64,000 bases of DNA from Allobrachymonas chironomi DSM 19884 (GCF_000374625.1 NZ_KB894769.1:94165-158164), one strand, 5' to 3'; positions 19,280 through 28,484 are shown, counted from the first letter of the stretch. Numbers and translations are program-made. Notes: generated from the sequence alone by a model not told the origin.

Positions 19280-20569
19280 TTAGTTGGCCGATGCGGCAGA
19301 GGCGGGCTGGCTGGCTGCAGTGGCGGCCGGCGCTGCAGAAGCGCCAGAGGCGGCCGGCGCAGCGCCGGATGCGGCAGCAGCCGGAGCCGCACCCGGCCCG
19401 CTCTTCTCGGTATACGGCACGGCATTCACCTTGGTCACGCCCGGGCGCAGCTTCATCACGCCATCGACGATCACCTGGTCACCGGCATTCAGGCCGCCGG
19501 TAATGATCCAGTTGCTGCCCTGGCTCGGGCCAACCTGTACCGGACGCGGGGCAAAGCTGCCGTCAGCAGCCACCACCAGCACGGTATCGCCCTGGCTGTT
19601 GCGCGTCACCGCCTGTTGCGGCACCAGCAGCGCATGCTCGAAGCGCGCCTGTTCCAGCTGCACGCGCACGTACAGGCCCGGGAACAGCAGGCGCTCGGGG
19701 TTGGGCACTTCGGCGCGCAGCGTCACCTGGCCGGTACTCTCATCGACGCTGACATCGGCAAACATCAGGCGGCCGTTGTGCGCGTAGACGCTGCCATCTT
19801 CCAGGATCACCTTCACTTCCGGATTGGTCACGCCACCGGCGGTGCCTTCGCTGAAGGAGCGGCGCAGCTTCATGATCTCGGTCGCCGACTGGGTGAAGTT
19901 GACCTTCAGCGTATCCAGCTGCTGGATGGTGGCCAGCAGCGTGCCTTCGGCGGCACGCACCAGCGCACCTTCGGTCGGGTAGCTGCGGCCGATACGGCCG
20001 GAGATCGGCGCCGTCACGCGCGCATAACCGACATTGATCTGGGCGCTGCGCACCGCCGCCTGGCCGGCCAGCACCTCGGCACGGGCCGCCTGCTCCGCGG
20101 CCACGGCGTTATCGAATTCCTGCTTGCTGATGGCATTGGCCGCCACCAGCGGACGATAGCGCTTCACCGTGGAGCTGGTCTGGCTCAGGTTGGCCTGGGC
20201 ACGTGCCAGGCTGGCCCTGGCGCTTTGCAACGCGGCCGCATACGGTGCGTTGTCGATCTGGAACAGCGGCTGGCCGGCACGCACGTCACTGCCTTCGGCA
20301 AAGTAGACCCGCTGCACCACGCCATCCACACGCGCACGCACTTCAGCCACGCGCATCGATTCCAGGCGACCCGGCAATTCCACCGTCTGCAGCACGGTGC
20401 TCGGCTGCACCGTGATCACGCCCACGGTGGGCGGCTGGTTCTGTGCCGCGCCCGCAGGACCACCTGCGCCCTCCTGCTTGTCGCCACAGGCGGTCAGGCT
20501 GAGCGCAGCTGCCACGGCAGCGGCCAGCGCCATGCCGCGCACGCGCTGGTTGGGATGGAAAGACATCAT
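19280..20569 (-). CDS. RND efflux periplasmic adaptor lipoprotein (AcrA/MexA-type)
   Basis: Membrane-fusion protein joining pump and channel. 429 residues; the lipobox LTAC sits at about residues 24-27 after a short hydrophobic signal. Features in order: first lipoyl half RLESMRVAEVRARVDGVV, coiled-coil hairpin rich in Ala/Gln, second half with RVTAPISGRIGRS, beta-barrel, and an Ala/Pro-rich C-terminal tail of about 50 residues. Two adjacent ATG codons exist; 20569 has GGAGAA four bases upstream. First gene of the operon, under the AcrR-type operator. Confidence 0.94.
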   Translation of the reverse strand: MMSFHPNQRVRGMALAAAVAAALSLTACGDKQEGAGGPAGAAQNQPPTVGVITVQPSTVLQTVELPGRLESMRVAEVRARVDGVVQRVYFAEGSDVRAGQPLFQIDNAPYAAALQSARASLARAQANLSQTSSTVKRYRPLVAANAISKQEFDNAVAAEQAARAEVLAGQAAVRSAQINVGYARVTAPISGRIGRSYPTEGALVRAAEGTLLATIQQLDTLKVNFTQSATEIMKLRRSFSEGTAGGVTNPEVKVILEDGSVYAHNGRLMFADVSVDESTGQVTLRAEVPNPERLLFPGLYVRVQLEQARFEHALLVPQQAVTRNSQGDTVLVVAADGSFAPRPVQVGPSQGSNWIITGGLNAGDQVIVDGVMKLRPGVTKVNAVPYTEKSGPGAAPAAAASGAAPAASGASAAPAATAASQPASAASAN

Positions 20570-20766
20570 GCGGTTCTCCCTTTGGATCTTGGAATCGGGT
20601 TGTATGGGCGCCACGCGGCGCAAGGCTCTGAAAGACAACGGCAAAGCGGCTGCATGCAGCAGCCACTGGTCAAGAACAGGCCCGTGCCGGGCCGTGCGGA
20701 CATTTTATGTTCCGTCGGCCAACCGATAAGGGCGTGGCGCAACAGGACATTCCGCTGGCAGATCCA

Positions 20767-20788
20767 ACATACATTCAAGAATGTATGT
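20767..20788. promoter_or_regulatory. AcrR-type operator between the efflux operon and its repressor
   Basis: Perfect 22-base palindrome: ACATACATTC, spacer AA, GAATGTATGT. The half-sites match the E. coli AcrR operator core (ACATACATT ... AATGTATGT) as known from the literature. It lies in the divergent intergenic region and overlaps the predicted -10 of the pump operon, so binding of the TetR-family protein encoded at 20877 would block it. Confidence 0.88.
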
Positions 20789-20815
20789 ATATTGGCGACA
20801 TCGGGACAAGCGCAA
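20786..20815 (-). promoter_or_regulatory. Predicted promoter of the efflux operon
   Basis: On the minus strand: -35 TTGCGC (20810-20815), 18-base spacer, -10 TATACA (20786-20791). The -10 overlaps the AcrR-type palindrome by three bases. The leader to the adaptor start would be about 210 bases; I see no other gene in the 307-base region 20570-20876. Confidence 0.5.
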
Positions 20816-20876
20816 AGTATCGCAAAAAACTGAAGCCCCGCCATTTTATATGTCTTTCCCAGCCTGAGGAATCGCC

Positions 20877-21506
20877 GTGAGAAGAACCAAGGAAGAAGCT
20901 GAACACACGCGGCAAAACCTGCTGAATGCCGCCATCACGGTATTCAACCAGCGCGGCGTGGCGCGTACCTCGCTGGACCAGATCGCGCGCGCCGCCGGCG
21001 TCACGCGCGGCGCCGTCTACTGGCACTTCCGCAACAAGGAACACCTGTTCGAGGCCTTGTGCGAGCGTCACCTGGACCGCATGCACGACGAGATGAACCA
21101 GGTGCTGCAGCATGACAGCCCACAGGCCTGGGACGAGCTGCTGGAAACCTATATCCGCTTCCTCGAACAGCTGGCGGTGGATGGGCCGGAGCGCCAGTTC
21201 CTGTCCATTCTGCACCTCAAGTGCGAAGACGCCAGCGACATGGAAGGCATCACGCTGATCCTGAAGCGCTACCAGTACCTCTGGCACCGGCAGACGCTCC
21301 AGGCGCTGCACCTGGGCCAGCGCCATGGCCAACTGCCGGCCACGCTGCAGGTGGAACAGGCCTGCATCCTGCAGATGGCGACGTTTCTCGGCCTGCTCAC
21401 CAACTGGCTCGGCGCACCTGACAGCCACGACCTGCCCGGCATGGCGCGTGCCATGGTGCACGCCACCATCGACATGATGCGCAGTCCTGCCTTGCAATCG
21501 GCCTGA
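20877..21506 (+). CDS. acrR: TetR/AcrR-family repressor of the efflux operon
   Basis: A 209-residue TetR-family regulator. The N-terminal HTH spans about residues 10-57, with SLDQIARAAGVTRGAVYWHFRNKEHLF as family signature (written here only to mark the position after residue 30). The C-terminal ligand domain resembles AcrR/TtgR. It starts with GTG at 20877 and is divergent from the pump operon. A perfect AcrR-type palindrome between them makes it the probable local repressor, and the site's nearness to its own start suggests autoregulation. Confidence 0.88.
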   Translation: MRRTKEEAEHTRQNLLNAAITVFNQRGVARTSLDQIARAAGVTRGAVYWHFRNKEHLFEALCERHLDRMHDEMNQVLQHDSPQAWDELLETYIRFLEQLAVDGPERQFLSILHLKCEDASDMEGITLILKRYQYLWHRQTLQALHLGQRHGQLPATLQVEQACILQMATFLGLLTNWLGAPDSHDLPGMARAMVHATIDMMRSPALQSA

Positions 21507-21605
21507 TGCCCTCCATCTGGGGCAAATCTGCGCCATTCTGGTGCAGGCATCCTACAATGCGCGCACGTCCGAGAATGTTCGCAGCACCAGCCAAGGAGGC
21601 CCTGC

Positions 21606-22394
21606 ATGAAAAAAACCATTTCCGTCCTGCAGAAAATGAAGCAGGAAGGCCAGAAGATGGCCATGCTCACCTGTTATGACGCCAGCTTCGCCAGCGCCAT
21701 GTCCAGCGCCGGCGTGGACATCCTGCTGGTCGGCGATTCGCTCGGCATGGTCTGCCAGGGCCGCAACTCCACCCTGCCGGTCACGCTGGACGACATTGTC
21801 TACCACACGCGCTGCGTGGCGCGCGGCGCCGGCGATGCGCTGGTGCTGTCCGACCTGTCCTTTGGCAGCTACCAGCAGAGCAAGGAGCAGGCGTTTGACA
21901 GCGCTGTCGCCCTGATGCAGGCCGGCGCTGAAATGGTCAAGCTCGAAGGCGGCGCCTTCATGGCACCCACAGTCGAATTCCTGGTGGCGCGCGGCATCCC
22001 GGTCTGCGCCCACATCGGCCTGACGCCGCAATCGGTGCACACGCTGGGCGGCTACAAGGTTCAGGGCCGTGGCGACCAGGCCGAACGCCTGCTTCAGGAC
22101 GCACGCGCCCTGTCCGATGCCGGCGCGCAAATGGTGCTGATGGAAATGGTGCCGGCCGAACTCGGCGCCAAGGTCACGCGCAGCATCCCGGCCATCACCA
22201 TCGGCATTGGTGCCGGCAAGGACACCGACGGCCAGGTGCTGGTGATGCACGACATGCTCGACGTCTTCCCGGGCCGCAAGGCGCGTTTCGTACGCAACTT
22301 CATGCAGGACGCCAGTTCCATCCACGAGGCCTTTGCCAACTACGTGCAGGCCGTGCGTGATGGCAGCTACCCGGCACCCGAACACAGCTACTGA
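21606..22394 (+). CDS. panB: 3-methyl-2-oxobutanoate hydroxymethyltransferase
   Basis: First committed step to pantothenate: transfers a hydroxymethyl group from methylene-THF to 2-oxoisovalerate. 262 residues, standard length. Metal-binding and active-site blocks are visible: [25 protein letters not shown], and [25 protein letters not shown] -10-like hexamer at 21553-21558 may be its promoter; AAGGAGG at 21594-21600 precedes the start. Followed after 21 bases by panC. Confidence 0.97.
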   Translation: MKKTISVLQKMKQEGQKMAMLTCYDASFASAMSSAGVDILLVGDSLGMVCQGRNSTLPVTLDDIVYHTRCVARGAGDALVLSDLSFGSYQQSKEQAFDSAVALMQAGAEMVKLEGGAFMAPTVEFLVARGIPVCAHIGLTPQSVHTLGGYKVQGRGDQAERLLQDARALSDAGAQMVLMEMVPAELGAKVTRSIPAITIGIGAGKDTDGQVLVMHDMLDVFPGRKARFVRNFMQDASSIHEAFANYVQAVRDGSYPAPEHSY

Positions 22395-22415
22395 TTCCCC
22401 GAGTTTCCTGATTCC

Positions 22416-23264
22416 ATGCAGATCCTGACCACTGTCGAAGCCCTGCGCGCCTGGCGCAAGCAGGCTGGCACCCTTGCCTTCGTGCCCACCATGGGCAACC
22501 TGCACGCCGGCCATATCCAGCTCTGTCACACCGCCATAGAGCGCATGCGCGCCGTGGGCGGCAAGGTGATCGTCTCCATCTTCGTCAACCCGATCCAGTT
22601 CGGCCCCGGCGAGGACCTGGACAACTACCCGCGCACCTTCGAGGCCGATTGCGAAAAACTGCAGGCAGCCGGCGTGGACGCGGTGTTCCACCCGTCCGTG
22701 CCGGAGCTCTACCCGCAAGGCGAGCAGCAGTATTTCGTCGAACCGCCAGCGATCCAGAACCTGCTCTGCGGCGAGTTCCGTCCCGGCCATTTCCGTGGCG
22801 TCGCCACCGTCGTGACCAAGCTGTTCAACCTGGTGCAGCCCGATCTGGCCGTGTTCGGCAAGAAGGACTACCAGCAGCTCAAGGTCATCGAAGGCATGGT
22901 GCGCGAACTCAACATGCCGATCGAGATCCTCGGCGTGGACACGCAGCGTGCCGAGGATGGCCTGGCGCTGTCCTCGCGCAACGGCTACCTGAGCGATGCC
23001 GAACGCGCCGAAGCGATCCGCCTGCGCCGCACGCTGGAACAGCTGGCCGATGCGATCCGGCAAGGCCGCCGCGACTACCCTGCCCTGTCAGCCGAAGCCC
23101 AACAGCTGCTCGACCAGCATGGCTGGCAGACCGACTACATCGCCATCAGCCGCCAGCACGACCTGCAGCCGGCCACGGCCGATGACCGCTCGCTGGTGAT
23201 CCTGGCCGCCTCGCGCCTGGGCAAGACGCGCCTGATCGACAACCTCGAACTCGACCTGGCCTGA
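22416..23264 (+). CDS. panC: Pantothenate synthetase
   Basis: ATP-dependent condensation of pantoate with beta-alanine. 282 residues. PTMGNLHAGH contains the HIGH-like nucleotidyl-transferase signature; FVNPIQFGPGEDLDNYPR and the KDYQQLKV and LALSSRNGYLS blocks are conserved in PanC. It forms a two-gene unit with panB, closed by a hairpin at 23286. Confidence 0.97.
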   Translation: MQILTTVEALRAWRKQAGTLAFVPTMGNLHAGHIQLCHTAIERMRAVGGKVIVSIFVNPIQFGPGEDLDNYPRTFEADCEKLQAAGVDAVFHPSVPELYPQGEQQYFVEPPAIQNLLCGEFRPGHFRGVATVVTKLFNLVQPDLAVFGKKDYQQLKVIEGMVRELNMPIEILGVDTQRAEDGLALSSRNGYLSDAERAEAIRLRRTLEQLADAIRQGRRDYPALSAEAQQLLDQHGWQTDYIAISRQHDLQPATADDRSLVILAASRLGKTRLIDNLELDLA

Positions 23265-23285
23265 TGCCGGCCGCCCACAACGACA

Positions 23286-23309
23286 AAAGGCTACCTTGCG
23301 GTAGCCTTT
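23286..23309. terminator. Bidirectional terminator after panC
   Basis: Ten-base stem AAAGGCTACC (23286-23295) / GGTAGCCTTT (23300-23309), loop TTGC. Short T-runs on both sides suit both panC (+) and the small gene ending at 23349 (-). Confidence 0.75.
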
Positions 23310-23348
23310 GCCGGTGGGTGCGCGCGACCGGATAGGCCGACGCCACCA

Positions 23349-23507
23349 TCAACCCTGGTGCGGACGCTTGCCGGGGCGCTTCTTGTTGCGGATGTGGGAG
23401 CCGCGCTCCTGGCTGCGACGCTGGCCGTCGCCCTGCTTGATGCGGGGGGCGCCCGGCAGGGGCGGAGTAGCCTTGCGATCGGCTTCGGTAACGATCTTGT
23501 TGCCCAT
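23349..23507 (-). CDS. Small basic conserved protein, function unknown
   Basis: A 52-residue ORF with a good AGGAG seven bases before ATG 23507. The product is highly basic (many Lys/Arg, few hydrophobics), with no cysteines and no membrane segment; it starts MGNKIVTEADRK and ends in a KKRPGKR-type tail. The composition suggests a nucleic-acid or ribosome-associated protein. I recall similar short proteins in Burkholderiales genomes, but the assignment is from memory, not from a search. Its own terminator lies at 23286. Confidence 0.6.
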   Translation of the reverse strand: MGNKIVTEADRKATPPLPGAPRIKQGDGQRRSQERGSHIRNKKRPGKRPHQG

Positions 23508-23592
23508 TTCTGACTCCTGGTGCAATTGTGGAAAACCGTTGATATTACCGCATGCTGACCGTTCTTGCAGCAGATTCCGCATAAACCGGGGT

Positions 23593-24582
23593 TTATACGC
23601 CACGCTGCAGCACGACATCGGCCTTGTTGCAGCGCGCCGGCAGGTATTCCGATACCGGCTGCACGCCATGGCCAGCTTCCAGCCAGCCATCCAGCCCGCC
23701 CAGTAGCGGCCAGACCTGGCGGAAACCCAGGCCACGCAGCCGGCGTGCCGCCTGCGCCGCCGACACATCGCCCGGGCAGTTGCAATACACCACGATCGGG
23801 CGCTCGCGCTCCTCGTCGCTCATTTGTGTACGCAGCTGCGCCATGTCCACGCGCTGCGCACCCGGCAGGCCGTCCGGCTCCAGCGCCGTCATCTCCCGTG
23901 AGCGCACGTCCAGCACCAGCGGCTGCCAGCCCTGCTGCATGCGCTGCATCAGCTCCTCCGGCGCCATGCGCACGATGGACTGCACCTGCTTCAGGCGGTG
24001 CCGCTGCCAGATGCGATAGCCGCCAAACAGCACGACCAGCACGCCCACCAGGCCGAGTGCCAGCCAGGTGGCCTGTTCCATCGCTGCCAGCACCTGCTCG
24101 ATCTGGTGGCGGAACACCAGCCCCAGCACCAGATAGGCCAGCGTCCAGACCAGCGCCGCCACGGCGTCGTACAGCACGAACTGCCAGAACGGCATGCGCA
24201 TCGCACCCGTCATCGGCGGCGCCACCAGCGACACGCCCGGAATGAACTTGGCCAGCACCAGCGAGCCGCCGCCCCAGCGCGTCAGCATGCCTTCACTTTC
24301 CAGCACGCAGCTGTCCGGCGACTGCGACACCCGGCACACCAGACGCATGATGCGGCTGCCATAGTGGCGCCCCGCCGCATACCAGACCCAGTCGGCGATC
24401 ACGTTGGCCAGTACCGATACCAGCAGCAAATCAATCAGCGCCATGCGTCCGGCCGCCACCAGGCCGCCGGCCACCACGATCAGTGGCGCCGCAGGCACCG
24501 GCAGGCCCACGCGTGAGGCCAGCGTGACCAGGAAAACCAGCAGCACGCCGTGCTGGTGCAGCAGATCGATCAGTTCTTGCAT
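23593..24582 (-). CDS. DedA/VTT-domain membrane protein fused to a rhodanese domain
   Basis: 329 residues. Residues 1-190 are a DedA/SNARE-associated (VTT) integral membrane domain with RVGLPVPAAPLIVVAGG, the F-x-x-G-like KFIPGVSLVAPPMTGAMRMP, and four or five hydrophobic segments. After a basic linker (about 193-205) comes a rhodanese domain (about 207-315) with LDVRSREM and the catalytic-loop Cys in VVYCNCPGDVSAA. DedA proteins scramble or flip lipid carriers; rhodaneses transfer sulfane sulfur. What the cytoplasmic rhodanese domain does here is unknown. Confidence 0.85.
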   Translation of the reverse strand: MQELIDLLHQHGVLLVFLVTLASRVGLPVPAAPLIVVAGGLVAAGRMALIDLLLVSVLANVIADWVWYAAGRHYGSRIMRLVCRVSQSPDSCVLESEGMLTRWGGGSLVLAKFIPGVSLVAPPMTGAMRMPFWQFVLYDAVAALVWTLAYLVLGLVFRHQIEQVLAAMEQATWLALGLVGVLVVLFGGYRIWQRHRLKQVQSIVRMAPEELMQRMQQGWQPLVLDVRSREMTALEPDGLPGAQRVDMAQLRTQMSDEERERPIVVYCNCPGDVSAAQAARRLRGLGFRQVWPLLGGLDGWLEAGHGVQPVSEYLPARCNKADVVLQRGV

Positions 24583-24632
24583 TCGGGGCAGTCTTGCAGG
24601 GAATTGCAGGGAGAAACAGTGGAATCAACAAA

Positions 24633-24666
24633 ACCAGCCCCGCCTGCCGGAGCAGACGGGGCTGGT
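24633..24666 (-). terminator. Terminator after the catalase gene
   Basis: Ten-base stem ACCAGCCCCG / CGGGGCTGGT, extended after one mismatch by CTGC/GCAG, with a TTTTGTTG tail on the minus strand. It lies 40 bases beyond the catalase stop. Confidence 0.8.
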
Positions 24667-24705
24667 GCAGACGGAGGTGGTCTCCGTCAAGCTGATCTTA
24701 CGGCA

Positions 24706-26235
24706 TCAGGCCGGCAGTGCCACCAGCGGGTTGCCAAACATCGGGTCATCCTTCTTGGAGTCCAGGGCCTTCTGCAGGTCCAGACCCAGCGCCTTGGCGA
24801 CACCAGCGCCGTAGGCCGGATCGGCCGCGTTGCAGTTGCGGATGTGGCGGAACTTGACGAATTCCGGCGCATCGCCCATGGCACGGGCGGTGTTGCCAAA
24901 CAGCACTTCCTGCTGCTCGGGCGTCATCAGCTGGAACAGCTTGCGCGGCTGCTCGAAGTAGTTGCTGTCGTCCTCGTGGAAGCTCCAGTGCTTGGCGTCA
25001 CCAGTGATCTTCAGCGGCGGCTCCTCGAACTCGGGCTGTGCCTGCCACTGGCCGAAGCTGTTCGGCTCGTAGTGCGGCAGGCCGCCGTAGTTGCCATCCA
25101 CACGGCCGATACCGTCGCGGTGGTTGCTGTGCACCGGGCAGCGCGCGGCGTTGACCGGAATCTGCTGGTAGTTGGTGCCCAGGCGGTAGCGCTGTGCATC
25201 GGCGTAGTTGAACAGGCGAGACTGCAGCATGCGGTCCGGGCTGGCACCAATGCCGGGCACCAGGTTGCCCGGGGCAAACGCGCTCTGCTCGACGTCGGCA
25301 AAGAAGTTTTCCGGGTTGCGGTTGAGCTCGAACTCGCCCACTTCGATCAGCGGATAGTCGCCCTTGTACCAGACCTTGGTCAGGTCGAACGGGTGCAGCG
25401 GGTACTTCTCGGCATCGGCCTCGGGCATGATTTGCACGTACATGGTCCACTTCGGGAACTCGCCACGCTCGATCGCCTCGTACAGGTCCTTCTGATGGCT
25501 TTCACGGTCCTGGCCCACCAGTTCGGCGGCTTCGGCATCGGTCAGGTTCTTGATGCCCTGCTGGGTGCGGAAGTGCATCTTGACCCAGAAGCGCTCGCCG
25601 TCCTTGTTCCAGAAGCTGTAGGTGTGCGAGCTGAAGCCGTGCATGTGGCGGTAGCTGGCCGGAATGCCGCGGTCGCTCATCACGATAGTGACCTGGTGCA
25701 GCGCTTCCGGGTTGAGCGTCCACCAGTCCCAGTTGTTGGTGGCAGAGCGCATATTGGTGCGCGGGTCGCGCTTGACCGCCTTGTTCAGGTCGGGGAACTG
25801 GCGCGGGTCACGGATGAAGAACACCGGCGTGTTGTTGCCGACCATGTCCCAGTTGCCTTCTTCGGTGTAGAACTTCAGGGCAAAGCCACGGATATCGCGC
25901 TCGGCATCGGCCGCACCGCGCTCGCCGGCGACGGTGGTGAAGCGGGCAAACATCTCGGTCTTCTTGCCGACTTCGCTGAAGATGGCGGCGCGGGTGTACT
26001 TGGTGATGTCCTTGGTCACGGTAAAGGTACCGAAAGCACCCGAGCCCTTGGCGTGCATGCGGCGCTCCGGAATCACCTCACGCACGAAATTGGCCAGCTT
26101 TTCCTGCAGCCAGACATCCTGCGCCAGCAGCGGGCCGCGCGGACCGGCAGTCAGGCTGTCACGGTTGGTGGGAACGGGCGCACCGAAATCGGTGGTGAGA
26201 TGGGTGACCGGACATTGGGGCTTGTTGTCTTTCAT
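24706..26235 (-). CDS. katA: Monofunctional haem catalase, clade 3 type
   Basis: Decomposes hydrogen peroxide in the cytoplasm. 509 residues. Distal His61 in [13 protein letters not shown], the Asn of [14 protein letters not shown], and the proximal haem-ligand Tyr in [14 protein letters not shown] are all visible. The size and lack of a C-terminal flavodoxin-like domain indicate a small-subunit catalase. ATG 26235 has AGGAA upstream; a longer in-frame ATG exists at 26313 but has no support. No OxyR site was recognised. Confidence 0.95.
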   Translation of the reverse strand: MKDNKPQCPVTHLTTDFGAPVPTNRDSLTAGPRGPLLAQDVWLQEKLANFVREVIPERRMHAKGSGAFGTFTVTKDITKYTRAAIFSEVGKKTEMFARFTTVAGERGAADAERDIRGFALKFYTEEGNWDMVGNNTPVFFIRDPRQFPDLNKAVKRDPRTNMRSATNNWDWWTLNPEALHQVTIVMSDRGIPASYRHMHGFSSHTYSFWNKDGERFWVKMHFRTQQGIKNLTDAEAAELVGQDRESHQKDLYEAIERGEFPKWTMYVQIMPEADAEKYPLHPFDLTKVWYKGDYPLIEVGEFELNRNPENFFADVEQSAFAPGNLVPGIGASPDRMLQSRLFNYADAQRYRLGTNYQQIPVNAARCPVHSNHRDGIGRVDGNYGGLPHYEPNSFGQWQAQPEFEEPPLKITGDAKHWSFHEDDSNYFEQPRKLFQLMTPEQQEVLFGNTARAMGDAPEFVKFRHIRNCNAADPAYGAGVAKALGLDLQKALDSKKDDPMFGNPLVALPA

Positions 26236-26376
26236 CGTGGTTCCTTGTGCTGTGGTGGGGGAAGAGGCTGTCGGGATATTGTGCGCCAGACAGTGGATTC
26301 CATGATGCCGCAAGGGATCGAAATGTCAAAGACAATTCAGATTAATAACACGATAGCCAAAAACTAAAGCTGGGCG

Positions 26377-26414
26377 CAAAAAAACCGCATGCGGGGCAGT
26401 CCTCGCATGCGGTT
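26377..26414 (-). terminator. Terminator of the scoAB operon
   Basis: Eleven-base stem AACCGCATGCG (26383-26393) / CGCATGCGGTT (26404-26414) with a ten-base loop and a run of eight T on the minus strand, 21 bases past the scoB stop. Confidence 0.9.
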
Positions 26415-26435
26415 CGGTGCGGTGGCGTCTGCCCT

Positions 26436-27077
26436 TTACTGGATCAGCGGCACGCCCGTCTTGGACTGCACTTCCTCGAAGCTGACCTCAGGGGCCAGCT
26501 CCAGCACTTTCAGGCCTTCCGGCGTCACGTCAAACACGCCCAGGTCGGTGATGATCATGTCCACCACGCCCACCCCGGTCAGCGGCAGGGTGCATTCGGG
26601 CAGGATCTTCAGATCGGTGGTGCCATCCTTCTTGCGCGCCACGTGCTCCATCAGCACGATCACGCGCTTCACGCCGGCCACCAGGTCCATGGCGCCGCCC
26701 ATGCCCTTGACCATCTTGCCCGGAATCATCCAGTTGGCCAGGTCACCCTTGGCGGTCACCTGCATGGCGCCCAGGATGGACAGATTGATCTTGCCGCCAC
26801 GAATCATGGCAAAGGACTGGTCGCTGCCGAAGATGGACGAGCCCTTGATGGTCGTCACGGTCTGCTTGCCGGCGTTGATCAGGTCGGCATCCACTTCGTC
26901 TTCGGACGGGAACGGGCCGATGCCCAGCATGCCGTTCTCGCTCTGCAGCCAGACTTCCTTGTCGTTCGGCACGTGGTTGGCCACCAGCGTGGGAATGCCG
27001 ATGCCGAGGTTGACGTAAAAGCCGTCCTGCAGCTCCTGGGCTGCGCGCGCAGCCATTTGGTCTTGGGTCCAAGCCAT
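26436..27077 (-). CDS. scoB: 3-oxoacid CoA-transferase, subunit B
   Basis: Beta subunit of succinyl-CoA:3-ketoacid-CoA transferase, which activates acetoacetate or 3-oxoadipate. 213 residues with the catalytic Glu in SENGMLG (Glu47) and [13 protein letters not shown] near the N-terminus. It follows scoA after 21 bases with an AGGAGACATC ribosome-binding region. The exact acyl substrate is not decidable; acetoacetate is more likely than 3-oxoadipate because no protocatechuate genes are nearby. Confidence 0.92.
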   Translation of the reverse strand: MAWTQDQMAARAAQELQDGFYVNLGIGIPTLVANHVPNDKEVWLQSENGMLGIGPFPSEDEVDADLINAGKQTVTTIKGSSIFGSDQSFAMIRGGKINLSILGAMQVTAKGDLANWMIPGKMVKGMGGAMDLVAGVKRVIVLMEHVARKKDGTTDLKILPECTLPLTGVGVVDMIITDLGVFDVTPEGLKVLELAPEVSFEEVQSKTGVPLIQ

Positions 27078-27098
27078 GGTGATGTCTCCTGATTCTGA

Positions 27099-27800
27099 TT
27101 ACTTGTGGTCGCGGATGGTGCGCTTCTCGATGCGCTTCTCGGGCATGGGGTTGTGCACGATGCGGTGCACGTAGATGCCGGGCAGGTGCACGTCATCCGG
27201 GGCGATTTCGCCGTTGGCCACGATGCGTTCCACTTCCACGATGCAGATCTTGCCGGCAGTGGCGGCTGCGGGGTTGAAGTTGCGCGCCGTCAGGTTGAAG
27301 CGCAGGTTGCCGCTGCGATCCGCCACATCGGCCTTGATCAGCGACACCTCGGGGAACAGGCCGTGCTCCATCACGTAGGTTTCGCCGTTGAATTCACGCA
27401 GTTCCTTGCCTTCGGCCACCAGCGTGCCCACGCCGGTCTTGGTGAAGAAGGCCGGAATGCCGGCGCCGCCGGCGCGCAGCTTCTCGGCCAGCGTGCCCTG
27501 GGGCGTGAATTCCAGCTCCAGCTCGCCTGCCAGGTACTGACGTTCGAACTCCTTGTTCTCGCCCACGTAGGAGGAGATCATCTTCTTGATCTGGCGCGTT
27601 TCCAGCAGCTTGCCCAGACCAAAACCGTCCACGCCGGCGTTGTTGGAAATGACCGTCAGGTCCTTCACGCCACTTTCGCACAGGGCGTCAATCAGCGCCT
27701 CGGGAATGCCGCACAGGCCAAAGCCACCCACGGCCAGCAGCTGACCATCCTTCACCACGCCCTTGAGCGCTTCAGTTGCGCTCGGATAAATCTTGTTCAC
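27099..27800 (-). CDS. scoA: 3-oxoacid CoA-transferase, subunit A
   Basis: Alpha subunit, 233 residues. AVGGFGLCGIPEALIDAL and VISNNAGVDGFGLG are the CoA-transferase family I signatures. The start is GTG at 27800, preceded by AGGAGA seven bases upstream. Only 66 bases separate it from the divergent PAS-LuxR regulator; the palindrome 27835-27860 lies in this gap. Confidence 0.92.
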   Translation of the reverse strand: MNKIYPSATEALKGVVKDGQLLAVGGFGLCGIPEALIDALCESGVKDLTVISNNAGVDGFGLGKLLETRQIKKMISSYVGENKEFERQYLAGELELEFTPQGTLAEKLRAGGAGIPAFFTKTGVGTLVAEGKELREFNGETYVMEHGLFPEVSLIKADVADRSGNLRFNLTARNFNPAAATAGKICIVEVERIVANGEIAPDDVHLPGIYVHRIVHNPMPEKRIEKRTIRDHK

Positions 27801-27834
27801 GCTTGTCTCCTGATAATGTCAAAACAGTTCTACG

Positions 27835-27860
27835 ATACTACGTATTCGTCTACGTAGTAT
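27835..27860. promoter_or_regulatory. Palindromic site between scoAB and the PAS-LuxR regulator
   Basis: Perfect inverted repeat of ten bases, ATACTACGTA and TACGTAGTAT, separated by TTCGTC. It is 35 bases upstream of the scoA start and directly before the regulator's first ATG. A minus-strand CATTAT at 27815-27820 could be a -10 for scoAB, placing the palindrome close to the -35 region, as for LuxR-type activators. The binding protein is inferred to be the regulator at 27867. Confidence 0.55.
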
Positions 27861-27866
27861 TGCGTA

Positions 27867-28484
27867 ATGGACAACACGCATATGCCATCCACCCCCATGG
27901 AATCGCCCTTTCCTGCCAGCGCCGACTACCGCTGGGCCTTTGACCTGGCGCCCATCGGCCTGATTCTGTCACGCCAGCGCATCATCGTCGATTGCAACCA
28001 GAAAGTCTGTGAGCTCTTTGCGGTCGAGCGCGAAGACCTGCTGCAGCAGAGCTTTGCCATCCTGTACCCGAGCCAGGACGAATTCCAGCGCACCGGCGAA
28101 CGCATTGCCCAGCCGCTGATGCACCACGGCAGCTACCGTGACGAGCGCATCATGCGGCGTGTCGGAGGCCGTTTTGCCGGCGAGCTGTTCTGGTGCCGCG
28201 TCTCGGGCCGGGCGCTGGATCGCAGCGATCCGCACGCCGCCGGCATCTGGAGCTTCGAGGACATCGACAGCCGCCAGCCCCTCACGCCCGATCGCGCCAC
28301 GCTCACCCCGCGTGAGCGCGAGGTGGCCAGCCAGCTGCTGACCGGCATGACCTCCAAGGAAATCGCCCGGGCGCTGGGCCTGAGCCACCGCACGGTGGAA
28401 GTTCACCGCGCCAGCCTGATGCGCAAGTACGGTACCGGCACGACCGCCACGCTGGTGCAAAAGCTGATGGCCGGGTCCCCCTGA
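27867..28484 (+). CDS. PAS-domain LuxR-family transcriptional regulator
   Basis: 205 residues: a PAS-like sensor domain (about 20-130, with FDLAPIGLILSRQRIIVDCN) and a C-terminal LuxR/FixJ HTH (about 145-200, with LTPREREVASQLLTGMTSKE and HRTVEVHRASLMRKYG). No receiver domain, so it senses through PAS. It is divergent from scoAB and probably controls it. The first ATG at 27867 lies only seven bases from the palindrome and lacks a ribosome-binding site; ATG 27882 or 27897 are alternative starts. Confidence 0.85.
   Translation: MDNTHMPSTPMESPFPASADYRWAFDLAPIGLILSRQRIIVDCNQKVCELFAVEREDLLQQSFAILYPSQDEFQRTGERIAQPLMHHGSYRDERIMRRVGGRFAGELFWCRVSGRALDRSDPHAAGIWSFEDIDSRQPLTPDRATLTPREREVASQLLTGMTSKEIARALGLSHRTVEVHRASLMRKYGTGTTATLVQKLMAGSP

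Noticed and set aside
17138..20833. A 1231-codon plus-strand open frame antisense to the efflux operon
   Set aside because: It runs through the coding strand of two clear pump genes; composition His/Arg-rich as expected for a shadow.
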